Shown: piece by piece, positions 17,378 through 25,096 of the stretch
How the letters are laid out: every line of letters starts with the position of its first letter
How positions within the stretch are numbered: position 1 is the first letter of the stretch
DNA from: Oscillospiraceae bacterium
Lineage (GTDB): Bacteria; Bacillota; Clostridia; Oscillospirales; JAAYXM01
Direction of reading: 5' to 3'
Length of the DNA: 64,000 bases
Assembly (NCBI GenBank): GCA_015067485.1
Contig: SVMJ01000001.1
Location: forward strand, 1-64,000
Made by a program: the position numbers and the translations under genes
The notes under the pieces: generated by a model
Databases searched by the model: none
What the model saw: only the letters and a program-made list of their open reading frames with translations
What the model was told of the DNA's origin: nothing

Positions 17378-18596
17378 AAAAACGGAGCGATTTAATCGCT
17401 CCGTTTTTTTCTATTATCGATTCCGCATAGTCAAGGATCCCTTCTGCGATCCCATCCGCAATCAACTGTTGGTATTCTTCGGTTACCATGAGTAAACTCT
17501 CATTTGCATTGGTCAAAAATCCCATTTCAACAAGAACTGCGGGCATAAGTGTATTTTTGCAAACATAGAAATTTGCCGTCTTGGTCTTTCGGTTTTTCGC
17601 CTCGGTCGTTTCAATCACATTCTTTTGCACACAGGATGCAAGAATCGCACCTTCTCTATCATCCGAATAATAATAGGTCTCGATCCCATGTGCCGACGGG
17701 GCATCTTCCGCTGCGTTGGAGTGCATACTCACAAAAATATTTGCAAGCAGTTCATTAGCAAACGTGGTGCGTTCTGAAAGTGATACATGCGAATCGTCTT
17801 CACGGGTCAAGTACACTTGTACCCCCGCTTCTTCCAAGCGATCAGACACCATGAGTGTTACGGCAAGGTTGATTTCCTTTTCTTCCACAAATTCATTTAT
17901 TGCACCGGGATCGCTTCCACCGTGCCCTGCATCCAAAACAACTACCAGCTCTTCAAGAGAAGTAAACGGCGGAATGAGCGGGGGTTCCGGCTCTTCTTCG
18001 ACCGGTTCATCAATGTCTTGGTTCATCTCATTTTCCGCATCTTCTTGCGGTTTTTCGTCATTTTCAGGGAGAGATTCGGGTTCTGCTTCCCGTTCAAAGA
18101 ACATGGTTACAGTATATGTATCCGGATCCCATTCCACCGTTGCACCCAACTGCTCGGCAACAAAACGCCACGGCACCATGGTACGATCCGCACCGTTGTA
18201 TTTGACCAGCGCGGCAGGGATCCCATCGGGCAGTTCCACTTCCTGACCGTTGACACGAGCGAGAGAACTTCCGATGGTCAAAATCAACGACTTGTCCGCT
18301 GTGGTGATTTGTGCGCGACGAAACTCCTGATTCCACTCGACCTGTGCATTCAAGAGATCACCAATGATATAGATCGGAACCAATGTTCTTCCACGATCGA
18401 TGAGTGCTGGAACGTCCGGGGTCAGCACTTCCCCGTCGCAAACCAAATCCACCGTGGTTACTTGTCTTGAAACATATTTTGCATTGTTGACATCATAAAA
18501 TTGTACCGTGAGTATTTCCTTTGCCGCGCTTGCGGAAAGTGTAACACAGACAATACATAAAATGAAACAGAAAAATTTTGAAATTTTGTGTCTCAT
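17334..18596 (-). CDS. N-acetylmuramoyl-L-alanine amidase with copper amine oxidase-type N-terminal domain
   Basis: 420 residues. A signal peptide (FFCFILCIVCVTLSASA) is followed by a stalk domain of the copper-amine-oxidase N-terminal type (residues ~30-165, with DRGRTLVPIYIIGDLL and RTMVPWRFVAEQLGATVEWD). Next is an acidic proline/glutamate linker (~170-210), then an Amidase_3 catalytic domain (VVLDAGHGGSDPGA, with zinc ligands in DAGHGG, EINLA and SMHSNA; catalytic Glu in VEMGFLTN). It cleaves the amide between muramic acid and the stem peptide outside the cell. The last ~20 residues (GAIKSLRFFTCLKGG and beyond) are encoded by a terminator hairpin and the end of DUF378, so the natural C-terminus may be shorter. 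Confidence 0.88.
   Translation of the reverse strand: MRHKISKFFCFILCIVCVTLSASAAKEILTVQFYDVNNAKYVSRQVTTVDLVCDGEVLTPDVPALIDRGRTLVPIYIIGDLLNAQVEWNQEFRRAQITTADKSLILTIGSSLARVNGQEVELPDGIPAALVKYNGADRTMVPWRFVAEQLGATVEWDPDTYTVTMFFEREAEPESLPENDEKPQEDAENEMNQDIDEPVEEEPEPPLIPPFTSLEELVVVLDAGHGGSDPGAINEFVEEKEINLAVTLMVSDRLEEAGVQVYLTREDDSHVSLSERTTFANELLANIFVSMHSNAAEDAPSAHGIETYYYSDDREGAILASCVQKNVIETTEAKNRKTKTANFYVCKNTLMPAVLVEMGFLTNANESLLMVTEEYQQLIADGIAEGILDYAESIIEKNGAIKSLRFFTCLKGGRLLETRG
17376..17410. terminator. Terminator hairpin at the DUF378 stop, inside the amidase 3' end
   Basis: aaaaaaacggagcga pairs perfectly with tcgctccgttttttt (loop tttaa). It is symmetric, so it could end transcripts from either side. 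It serves DUF378 naturally, but for the amidase it lies before the stop codon. Confidence 0.88.
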
Positions 18597-18605
18597 GATC
18601 CGTCT

Positions 18606-18637
18606 CCTAAAATAAGATTATGTAAACCTATTTTAGG
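18606..18637. repeat. Palindrome overlapping the amidase promoter
   Basis: cctaaaata (18606-18614) and tattttagg (18629-18637) are exact reverse complements separated by 14 nt. The right arm overlaps the -10 box of the amidase promoter, so it is a candidate operator or a 5'-end hairpin. Confidence 0.55.
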
Positions 18638-18663
18638 ATAGCATTTTTCGACGCATTTTTCAA
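18635..18663 (-). promoter_or_regulatory. Sigma-A-type promoter for the amidase
   Basis: Minus strand TTGAAA, 17-nt spacer, TATCCT. The predicted transcript has a leader of about 30 nt containing the inverted repeat. Confidence 0.55.
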
Positions 18664-18699
18664 GACAGAATCGATTTTGTAAGAAAGGTGTAATATTCC

Positions 18700-19332
18700 A
18701 TGAACGAACACTTCCCGTTTCAATTGCCATCTCTACCTTATCCCGAAGACGCATTGGTTCCGATTTTGAGCAAAGAAACTTTGTATTATCACCACGATAA
18801 GCACTTTGCAAATTACATTGATACGTTAAATAAAATCATCGAACCGTTTCCGCGCTATCACACTTGGACACTCGCCGAATTGTATCAAAATGCATCCATG
18901 ATGCCACCGAAAATTCGCGATGCTGTTTTACTCAATGCAGGCGGAGTTTTAAACCATGATTTATACTTTCGTTCAATGATCCATCCGCAAGAAGCGACAA
19001 TTCCACGTGGAGCCCTGCGTTATTCAATCGATCGATATTTCGGATCATTTGCGGAATTTTTGAACCAATTTATTTCCGCCGCCGAAAAGGTTGTAGGTTC
19101 CGGGTGGCTGTTTTTGGCATCAAATCAAAAGGGGAAATTGTTTCTTGTGCAGACACAGCAGCAATACTCCCCACTCTCGGAAAATCTGCAGCCGCTTCTT
19201 GCGCTTGACCTGTGGGAGCATGCGTATTATCTGCAATATAAAAACGACCGCAAAGGATATATCAATGCCTGGCCGACTCTCATCAACTGGGATGAAGCAC
19301 TCAAAAATTACAGACGCATTTATGCAAAATAA
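18700..19332 (+). CDS. Fe/Mn superoxide dismutase
   Basis: 210 residues. The metal-binding pattern is complete: His in YYHHDKHFANYI (H31), His in VLNHDLYF, and Asp and His in the family signature LDLWEHAYYLQY. The fold continues with NDRKGYINAWPTLINW as in canonical enzymes. It converts superoxide to oxygen and peroxide in the cytoplasm. The usual NHxFFW is replaced by NHDLYF and GSGW is followed by LFLA, so the active-site second shell differs from well studied members. Metal choice cannot be read from the sequence. The gene is single, with an aaaggtg binding site, and is followed by a strong hairpin before the convergent tRNA. Confidence 0.88.
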   Translation: MNEHFPFQLPSLPYPEDALVPILSKETLYYHHDKHFANYIDTLNKIIEPFPRYHTWTLAELYQNASMMPPKIRDAVLLNAGGVLNHDLYFRSMIHPQEATIPRGALRYSIDRYFGSFAEFLNQFISAAEKVVGSGWLFLASNQKGKLFLVQTQQQYSPLSENLQPLLALDLWEHAYYLQYKNDRKGYINAWPTLINWDEALKNYRRIYAK

Positions 19333-19351
19333 AGAAAGCACAATTTAAAAA

Positions 19352-19395
19352 CCAAAAACAAAAAGGGCGGCATACGCCACCCTTTTTGTTTTTGG
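19352..19395. terminator. Bidirectional terminator between superoxide dismutase and tRNA-Leu
   Basis: ccaaaaacaaaaaggg pairs with ccctttttgtttttgg around a short GC-rich loop region. The right end includes the encoded CCA of the tRNA, so the tRNA transcript runs straight into this hairpin. Confidence 0.85.
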
Positions 19396-19478
19396 TGCCG
19401 GCGGTGGGACTTGAACCCACACGACGTTGCCGCCAACGGATTTTGAGTCCGTCTCGTCTGCCATTCCGACACGCCGGC
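19393..19478 (-). tRNA. tRNA-Leu (anticodon CAA)
   Basis: Cloverleaf read on the minus strand: acceptor gccggcg / cgccggc, discriminator A and encoded CCA. The anticodon stem acgga/tccgt encloses loop ctcaaaa, giving anticodon CAA (reads TTG codons). The long variable arm is typical of leucine tRNA, and the T-loop gttcaagtc is normal. Length is 86 nt with CCA. It is a single, stand-alone tRNA with its own promoter. Confidence 0.96.
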
Positions 19479-19490
19479 ACATCGGTAGTT

Positions 19491-19519
19491 ATTATACCGC
19501 AAGTGTTCGGAATTTGCAA
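19491..19519 (-). promoter_or_regulatory. Promoter of tRNA-Leu
   Basis: Minus strand TTGCAA, 17-nt spacer, TATAAT. The -10 box ends 12 nt upstream of the mature tRNA 5' end. Confidence 0.75.
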
Positions 19520-19527
19520 GTGTTTTT

Positions 19528-21903
19528 TTATTCTTTTTCTAAATATTGTGAAGCGGTGTTATAAAGCAAACGTTTTGTTCCTGCATTGTCAAATGCAATC
19601 TCGAGCAGAAAGTCCCCTGCCATAGGTTTCACAGACACGACCATACCGGTACCGAACGTTTTGTGGCGCAGGCGATTTCCCGCTTCAAAAGTATTCTTTG
19701 CAGGTGCAGTTTTTTGTGCAAACGATGTTTTTTGCACCGCGGAACGATACGGTGTTTCTTTGCGTCTGCTTGGGCTAAGTTCCACACGGTCAAATGCTGA
19801 CGGATACGAAACTTCCACACATTCAGGCGGAATCTCATCCAAGAATTTTGACGCACGATTATAAGATGTCTGCCCAAAGAGCATACGCGAAGATGCGCGC
19901 GTTAAATGGAGTTTCCGCTTTGCACGCGTTGTTGCTACGTACATGAGTCGGCGCTCTTCTTCAATCTCTTCTTCGTTTCCGAGCGAGCGGTAGCTCGGAA
20001 AAATCCCGTCTTCCATGCCGATTACAAAGACCGTCGGGAATTCCAACCCCTTTGCGCTGTGGATGGTCATCACGGTAACTGCATCTGTTTCACCGTCGAG
20101 TGTTTCGAGATCTGTAAAGAGTGAGATTTCAGCCAAGAACTCGTCAAGCCCCGGCTCCCCTTCACGGCTTTCAAACTCAAGAATATTGGATTTCAGTTCC
20201 CAAATATTTTCCAGTTGCGTTTTGCTCTCTTCTTTTTCACTGCTGATGAGCGCTTCCGCATAGCCGCTTTTAGTCACCAAAAGATCGTACATATCGCTCA
20301 TTTTGGATTTTTTGAGAGATTCTCGTAACGATTCAATCAATTCCACAAATCGATCGATTGCTGCCTTTCCGCTCTTGAGCAGCGGGAAAGATTCCGCGCG
20401 CTGCATCACTTCAAACATGGAAAGCCCTGTATCTCGTGCGATACTCTCGATATTTTCGATCAGTTTGGAACCGATTTTTCGTGCAGGGACGTTGATGATA
20501 CGCTTGAGTCGCAACTGATCGGATGGGTTTTGCACCACCCAAAGATAAGCAAGCATATCCTTGATTTCTTTTCGGTCAAAGAAGCGCATCCCGCCAAATA
20601 CGCGATACGGGATTGCATTCCGTTGGAAAACACGTTCAATCTGGTTGGAAAGTGCGTTGATTCGGTACAAAACCGCGTAATCGGACCACTTTCTCCCAAC
20701 ACGATAGGCAGACATAATTTGATCTGCAACATAACTTGCTTCTTCCGCTTCGTTTTGCGCGCAATAAACCTTGGGCAGCTCCCCATCCTGGTTTTCTGTC
20801 CACAATTTCTTTTCTTTTCGTTTGGAGTTGTTTGCAATAATTTTATTCGCAACCGTCAAAATCTGATCAGTCGAGCGATAATTCTGCTCCAAGCGGATGA
20901 CTTTTGCATTCGGATACTGGTCTTCAAATTCCAAAATATTTTCAACTGTTGCACCGCGGAAGCGGTAGATGCTTTGGTCATCATCCCCTACGACGCAGAA
21001 ATTCTGATATCCACCTGCAAGCAATGATGAAAGAAGATACTGAATGTGATTGGTGTCCTGATACTCATCAATCATGACATACTGGAATTTTCTCTGATAA
21101 TAGGCTCGGACATCCGGGAACTGCTGTAAGATCGTAACCGTATGTAAAATGATGTCATCAAAGTCAAGTGCATTGGACTGTTTCAAAACCGTCTGATAAC
21201 GGTCATACACCTTTGCGACTGTGTTCATACGGTACTCCCCACCCGTTTGTTCGGCAAACGCAGCAGGCAGAATCATTTGCTCCTTTGCACGACTGATGAC
21301 ATTCAAGATCCCCTTCGGCGGGAACATTTTTTCGTCCACTTCAAGTGAGCGTAGAATGTCTTTGATGACGCGTTCGCTGTCAGCAGCATCGTAAATGGTA
21401 AAAGACTTATCAAATCCGATTTTGTCGATCTCTCGGCGCAAAATTCTGACACAGGCAGAGTGGAACGTTGCCGCCCAAATATCTTTGGATGCAGGGCCAA
21501 TCGCTTGTTCCAAACGGTCTTTGATTTCTTTTGCCGCTTTATTGGTAAACGTGATGGCGAGAATCGACCATGGATTTGCCGGGCGCAACGCGCAGATATC
21601 GTTGACCCTACTTTCATCAATATCTGAATTTCCATCTAAAAAATCACGCAACAAGTCTGCATCATCATCGGTGATATGTTCCGGCACATCGCTTGAATGA
21701 TATGCGTTTCCGAACCGCATGAGATTATAGATCCGGTTGATCAGAACTGTGGTTTTACCACTCCCCGCGCCCGCCAAAAGAAGCAGTGGACCTTCGGTGT
21801 GCAAGACCGCTTGTTTCTGCATATCATTCAGCGAAGAAAAGACCTGATCGATGCGTCTTTTTCGTAATTTTATGAATTCTTCGTTTGTATATTTTTGTAG
21901 CAT
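19528..21903 (-). CDS. pcrA: ATP-dependent DNA helicase PcrA/UvrD
   Basis: 791 residues from ATG at 21903 (MLQKYTNEEF); the longer ORF start at 21972 would run into the ROK gene. The superfamily 1A motifs appear in order: motif I LLLAGAGSGKTT, motif Ia ITFTNKAAKEI, DEYQDTN (II), VGDDDQSIYRFRGA (III), LEQNYRST (IV), TIHSAKGLEFPTVFV (V) and YVATTRAKRKL (VI). The C-terminal ~60 residues form a Tudor-like domain (RHKTFGTGMVV) that binds RNA polymerase in Bacillus PcrA. It unwinds DNA 3' to 5' in repair and replication-transcription conflict. There is a 20-nt gap to the upstream ROK gene, so cotranscription with hprK is likely. Confidence 0.95.
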   Translation of the reverse strand: MLQKYTNEEFIKLRKRRIDQVFSSLNDMQKQAVLHTEGPLLLLAGAGSGKTTVLINRIYNLMRFGNAYHSSDVPEHITDDDADLLRDFLDGNSDIDESRVNDICALRPANPWSILAITFTNKAAKEIKDRLEQAIGPASKDIWAATFHSACVRILRREIDKIGFDKSFTIYDAADSERVIKDILRSLEVDEKMFPPKGILNVISRAKEQMILPAAFAEQTGGEYRMNTVAKVYDRYQTVLKQSNALDFDDIILHTVTILQQFPDVRAYYQRKFQYVMIDEYQDTNHIQYLLSSLLAGGYQNFCVVGDDDQSIYRFRGATVENILEFEDQYPNAKVIRLEQNYRSTDQILTVANKIIANNSKRKEKKLWTENQDGELPKVYCAQNEAEEASYVADQIMSAYRVGRKWSDYAVLYRINALSNQIERVFQRNAIPYRVFGGMRFFDRKEIKDMLAYLWVVQNPSDQLRLKRIINVPARKIGSKLIENIESIARDTGLSMFEVMQRAESFPLLKSGKAAIDRFVELIESLRESLKKSKMSDMYDLLVTKSGYAEALISSEKEESKTQLENIWELKSNILEFESREGEPGLDEFLAEISLFTDLETLDGETDAVTVMTIHSAKGLEFPTVFVIGMEDGIFPSYRSLGNEEEIEEERRLMYVATTRAKRKLHLTRASSRMLFGQTSYNRASKFLDEIPPECVEVSYPSAFDRVELSPSRRKETPYRSAVQKTSFAQKTAPAKNTFEAGNRLRHKTFGTGMVVSVKPMAGDFLLEIAFDNAGTKRLLYNTASQYLEKE

Positions 21904-21922
21904 AGTTCCCCGATTCTTTCTG

Positions 21923-22849
21923 TTATAATTGAGATGCGCCGATGATCCCCGCATCGTTGCCCAACTCAGCAATCAAGATCTCTGTCTGGACGCCATCTTT
22001 GGAATAACGTTCTCTTTTGAGTTGCGGATTGATCATATTCAAAAGTGTATCTCCTTCTTTAGAGATGCCACCGCCAATGATGATCGCTTCCGGCTGAAGG
22101 ACGTTTACGACATCGATGATACCGATGACTAGGTAGGAAATGAACTTTTCCACCACCGCAGTCCCGACTTTATCCTTTTCTCTCCATGCATCAAATGCGG
22201 TTTTCCCGTTCACATTCTCAAGCGAACCACCGCAAATTTTCCACATAATCGTTTCAGGATATTTCTGCATTGCTTCTTTGGTCGCTTCGATGAGAGCAGT
22301 TGTGGAAGCGTATTTTTCGTAGCATCCGCGACGCCCGCAGTTGCACGGAATTCCGTCCGCAACGATCACTTTATGACCGATCTCGCCTGCCGCACCGTTA
22401 CATCCGCGATAGACTTGGTTGTTCAAAACGATGCCACAACCGACACCGGTTCCGACTGTGATCATAACCGCGTCTTGATACTGCTTTGCAGCACCGGCAA
22501 GTACTTCACCGAGTGCCGCGACGTTTGCGTCATTGTCAACGCTGACAGGAATTCCAAATTCCGCGCTCATTTTCCCGCGAAGATCAATATTTTCAAGCGG
22601 GATGTTGTTGCAGTTTTTCACCATCTGTTGTTTGTCCACATACCCCGGAACACCGATACCGATGCCATCCACTTGACAGTCCGGATGTTTCTCCATGACC
22701 GAATGGATCAAAGCAATCATGTCATGCATAATGCCTTCTGCACCTGAATCCACATCGGTCGGTGCAGTTTCTTTATATATAATTTCTAAATTCTCATCGA
22801 CAAGACCCGCTTTAATGCTCATGCCTCCGAGATCGATTCCAATTCGCAT
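21923..22849 (-). CDS. ROK family glucokinase
   Basis: 308 residues from ATG at 22849, which has gcaggag just upstream; the GTG at 22867 is too close to the hprK stop and lacks a site. The ATP-binding motif GIDLGGMSIKAGLVD opens the protein. VTVGTGVGCGIVLNNQVYRG and GEIGHKVI precede the ROK zinc motif CNCGRRGCYEKYAS. DNDANVAALGE carries the catalytic Asp. It lacks the N-terminal HTH of ROK repressors. Glucokinase is the usual role, phosphorylating glucose at C6. It lies directly after hprK, linking free-sugar phosphorylation to carbon-catabolite control. Confidence 0.87.
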   Translation of the reverse strand: MRIGIDLGGMSIKAGLVDENLEIIYKETAPTDVDSGAEGIMHDMIALIHSVMEKHPDCQVDGIGIGVPGYVDKQQMVKNCNNIPLENIDLRGKMSAEFGIPVSVDNDANVAALGEVLAGAAKQYQDAVMITVGTGVGCGIVLNNQVYRGCNGAAGEIGHKVIVADGIPCNCGRRGCYEKYASTTALIEATKEAMQKYPETIMWKICGGSLENVNGKTAFDAWREKDKVGTAVVEKFISYLVIGIIDVVNVLQPEAIIIGGGISKEGDTLLNMINPQLKRERYSKDGVQTEILIAELGNDAGIIGASQL

Positions 22850-22867
22850 TGTTCTCCTGCCCTTCAC

Positions 22868-23821
22868 TTACTGATCGGAAAAATTCTGATCAAAATGATC
22901 GTTGATACGCTGTGTGAGTTCCTGCGCCGCGTTATAGCCCATCTTTTTGTTACGGTTATTCATCGCAGCGACTTCGATGATAACAGCAAGGTTTCGACCC
23001 GGTTTTACCGGAACGGTAAGGCACGGGATATTCACATCAAGAATGTTCATGTATTCAGTTTCCATGCCTAAACGGTCATAATGCTTGTCCTGACGCCACT
23101 GCTCCAGATTGATGATCAAATCAACTTTTTCGGTAGGTTTGACAGCACCCATACCAAAGATTCGTCTTACATCAACGACCCCGATGCCGCGCAGTTCAAT
23201 AAAGTGGCGGATGATTTCGGGAGCACTGCCGACTAAAGTCTTAGCGCTGACGCGCTTGATCTCAACCGCGTCATCCGCGACCAGACGGTGTCCACGTTTA
23301 ACCAATTCAATTGCGGTTTCGCTCTTACCGACACCGCTCTCGCCAAGGAGTAAAATACCTTCACCGTAAACTTCGACCAAAACGCCGTGGCGGGTAATAC
23401 GCGGAGCCAGATTCAAATTCAAAAACGCCATCATCGCTGCCATGAAATAAGAAGTCGGCTCATCAGTACGCATGAACGGAGTTTCGTATTTACGAGCCAG
23501 TTCGATAAAATCTTCCGAAACTTCGGTACCGCGTGTGACCACTACGAGTGGAACATCCATTTTGAGAAGTGCTTCAAACTTTGCATTTCGCTCTTCTCTG
23601 CTCAAACTTTGCAAATATGTCGTTTCAACCTTACCTAAAATTTCGACACGTGTATTGTCAAAATGATCATAGTATCCTGCAAGCTGCAGAGCCGGACGGT
23701 TCACATCATTGCAATTGATGAGTCGTTCCTTGTATCCTTCAGGTGCATACAGCACTTCCAAATGAAATTCCTGTTCGATTTTTTCAATTGAAATGGAGTA
23801 TTCTCTCGTAGGTTCTTTCAA
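22868..23821 (-). CDS. hprK: HPr kinase/phosphorylase
   Basis: 317 residues. The N-terminal domain (~1-130) is followed by the kinase domain with Walker A GESGVGKSETAIEL (~157-170), the conserved VADDAVEI acidic stretch and the HprK capping region IRHFIELRGIGVVDVRRIFGMGAV. It phosphorylates Ser46 of HPr using ATP or PPi, and removes the phosphate, setting carbon-catabolite repression through CcpA and PTS activity. Neither HPr nor PTS genes are in the window. It is the first gene of a likely hprK-ROK-pcrA transcript with a near-consensus promoter. Confidence 0.96.
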   Translation of the reverse strand: MKEPTREYSISIEKIEQEFHLEVLYAPEGYKERLINCNDVNRPALQLAGYYDHFDNTRVEILGKVETTYLQSLSREERNAKFEALLKMDVPLVVVTRGTEVSEDFIELARKYETPFMRTDEPTSYFMAAMMAFLNLNLAPRITRHGVLVEVYGEGILLLGESGVGKSETAIELVKRGHRLVADDAVEIKRVSAKTLVGSAPEIIRHFIELRGIGVVDVRRIFGMGAVKPTEKVDLIINLEQWRQDKHYDRLGMETEYMNILDVNIPCLTVPVKPGRNLAVIIEVAAMNNRNKKMGYNAAQELTQRINDHFDQNFSDQ

Positions 23822-23861
23822 AGTATTTCCTCCTCACAATATGATTTCACAAACTAAATAA

Positions 23862-23890
23862 ATTATATACTTTTTACACCCCCATTGCAA
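23862..23890 (-). promoter_or_regulatory. Promoter of hprK
   Basis: Minus strand TTGCAA, 17-nt spacer, TATAAT. The leader is about 35 nt and contains gaggagg as the ribosome binding site. Confidence 0.7.
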
Positions 23891-23948
23891 TCTGATTTTC
23901 GTTTTTCTTTTACGCTCAAAAAAAACTTACTATTTTTTGAAATTTTAC

Positions 23949-23977
23949 TTGCTTTTTTTGAAAAACTCTGTTATTAT
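23949..23977 (+). promoter_or_regulatory. Promoter of rpmB
   Basis: TTGCTT, 17-nt spacer, TATTAT. It gives a leader of ~75 nt with a small ttgc/gcaa hairpin, then aaaggaggtg before the ATG. Confidence 0.6.
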
Positions 23978-24060
23978 ATCTTATGTTGCTTCAGTAGCAA
24001 TTGATTTTGATGAGAATCCGTCGTATGTGGCGGTGCTTGATTTCAAAGGAGGTGCAGCAG

Positions 24061-24249
24061 ATGGCTAAGTGCGAAATTTGTGAGAAGGGTGTTACATTTG
24101 GTATTAAGGTGTCCCACTCCCACAGACGTTCCAACAGAACTTGGAAGCCCAATGTCAGACGTGTCAAGGCAATCGTTGATGGTTCCCCGCGTCACATTTA
24201 CGTCTGTACGAGATGCCTCCGCTCCGGTAAGGTTCAGCGTGCTGTGTAA
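24061..24249 (+). CDS. rpmB: 50S ribosomal protein L28
   Basis: 62 residues from ATG at 24061; the upstream TTG of the ORF track is discarded because aaaggaggtg lies between. The protein begins MAKCEICEKGVTFG, has the basic core HSHRRSNRTWKPNVRRVK and ends with CTRCLRSGKV. The CxxC pairs show a zinc-binding type of L28. It is part of the large ribosomal subunit. It stands alone between a good promoter and terminator, as is common for rpmB. Confidence 0.96.
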   Translation: MAKCEICEKGVTFGIKVSHSHRRSNRTWKPNVRRVKAIVDGSPRHIYVCTRCLRSGKVQRAV

Positions 24250-24254
24250 CCAAT

Positions 24255-24285
24255 AAAAGAGTCGTGAAGTTCACGGCTCTTTTTT
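24255..24285 (+). terminator. Terminator of rpmB
   Basis: aaaagagtcgtga pairs with tcacggctctttt (one G-U) followed by further T residues. Confidence 0.88.
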
Positions 24286-24355
24286 GTTTTCTGTGGAACT
24301 TTTTCCCTTTCACTTCCGTCTAAGGATACAGAACGATTACGGAGGTGTATCTTTC

Positions 24356-25057
24356 ATGAAAAAGAGAATTTTGTTTTCACTCATACTCCTTTGTTTCTCA
24401 CTTCTCATCGGTTGTCAAAATGAGCCGACTACCGACACACAAGGAAAAGTGATCACCACACGTGCTGTCATGGTGGATGACGAACTCTATTTTGAGACAG
24501 GATTTGAAAGCCCGCTGACAGGAAGATGCGGTGTGCTTGATGGTACCATCACTTCTACTGTCCCTGAAAACAGACTCCCTACGGAGAATGACCAATCGAA
24601 TTTTGGACTTGATTACGGATATCAACGAGTCGGCGACGGAAGTATCGAAATCATCATGGATGACAAATGGATGATTTTCCGGACCAAGGAGCGCATGGTG
24701 GAAAATCAGTTTGGAATCTTGATGTCCGTGAAAAATGTTACGCCCACCGGTTGTACGATTGTGTTCCAGCAATCGGGTGGAAATGTCGGTGGAGAGTTGC
24801 AGACCGGACCGAATTTTAAACTCTTCCGCAAAGAGAATGATAGATGGATCAATCTCATACCGGAAGATACAGTTTGGAATTCAATCGCCTATTTGATCAA
24901 CATCGGAACAACGACTGAAATGGAACTTAATTGGTCTGTATTTCTTGGCGAACTTCCGGACGGAGAATACAAATTAGAAAAAGAAATTATGGATTTCCAC
25001 GGTCCCGGCGGTTATGATACTCATTCATATTCTACTTATTTTTATATCTCCAAATAG
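24356..25057 (+). CDS. Lipoprotein with bacterial Ig-like (Big_14-type) domain
   Basis: 233 residues from ATG at 24356, with ggaggtg upstream. The signal peptide ends in the lipobox LLIGC, so Cys20 is probably lipidated. After a short linker, the last ~115 residues contain blocks such as FGILMSVKNVTPTGCTIVF, GGELQTGPNFKLF and DGEYKLEKEIMDFHGPGGYD. This is a pattern I associate with a widespread Clostridia family annotated as a bacterial Ig-like domain. It is expected on the outer face of the membrane. Function is unknown, and nothing in the neighbourhood suggests one. Confidence 0.75.
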   Translation: MKKRILFSLILLCFSLLIGCQNEPTTDTQGKVITTRAVMVDDELYFETGFESPLTGRCGVLDGTITSTVPENRLPTENDQSNFGLDYGYQRVGDGSIEIIMDDKWMIFRTKERMVENQFGILMSVKNVTPTGCTIVFQQSGGNVGGELQTGPNFKLFRKENDRWINLIPEDTVWNSIAYLINIGTTTEMELNWSVFLGELPDGEYKLEKEIMDFHGPGGYDTHSYSTYFYISK

Positions 25058-25061
25058 AAAA

Positions 25062-25096
25062 CACCCTGTCCGAATTTTCGGACAGGGTGCCTTTTT
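25062..25096. terminator. Terminator between lipoprotein and LCP genes
   Basis: caccctgtccg pairs perfectly with cggacagggtg, followed by ccttttt; the opposite side has an A-run, so it can work in both directions. Confidence 0.88.

Noticed and set aside
21904-21972. Longer N-terminus for PcrA
   Set aside because: It would overlap the ROK kinase gene; the internal ATG at 21903 matches the family start.
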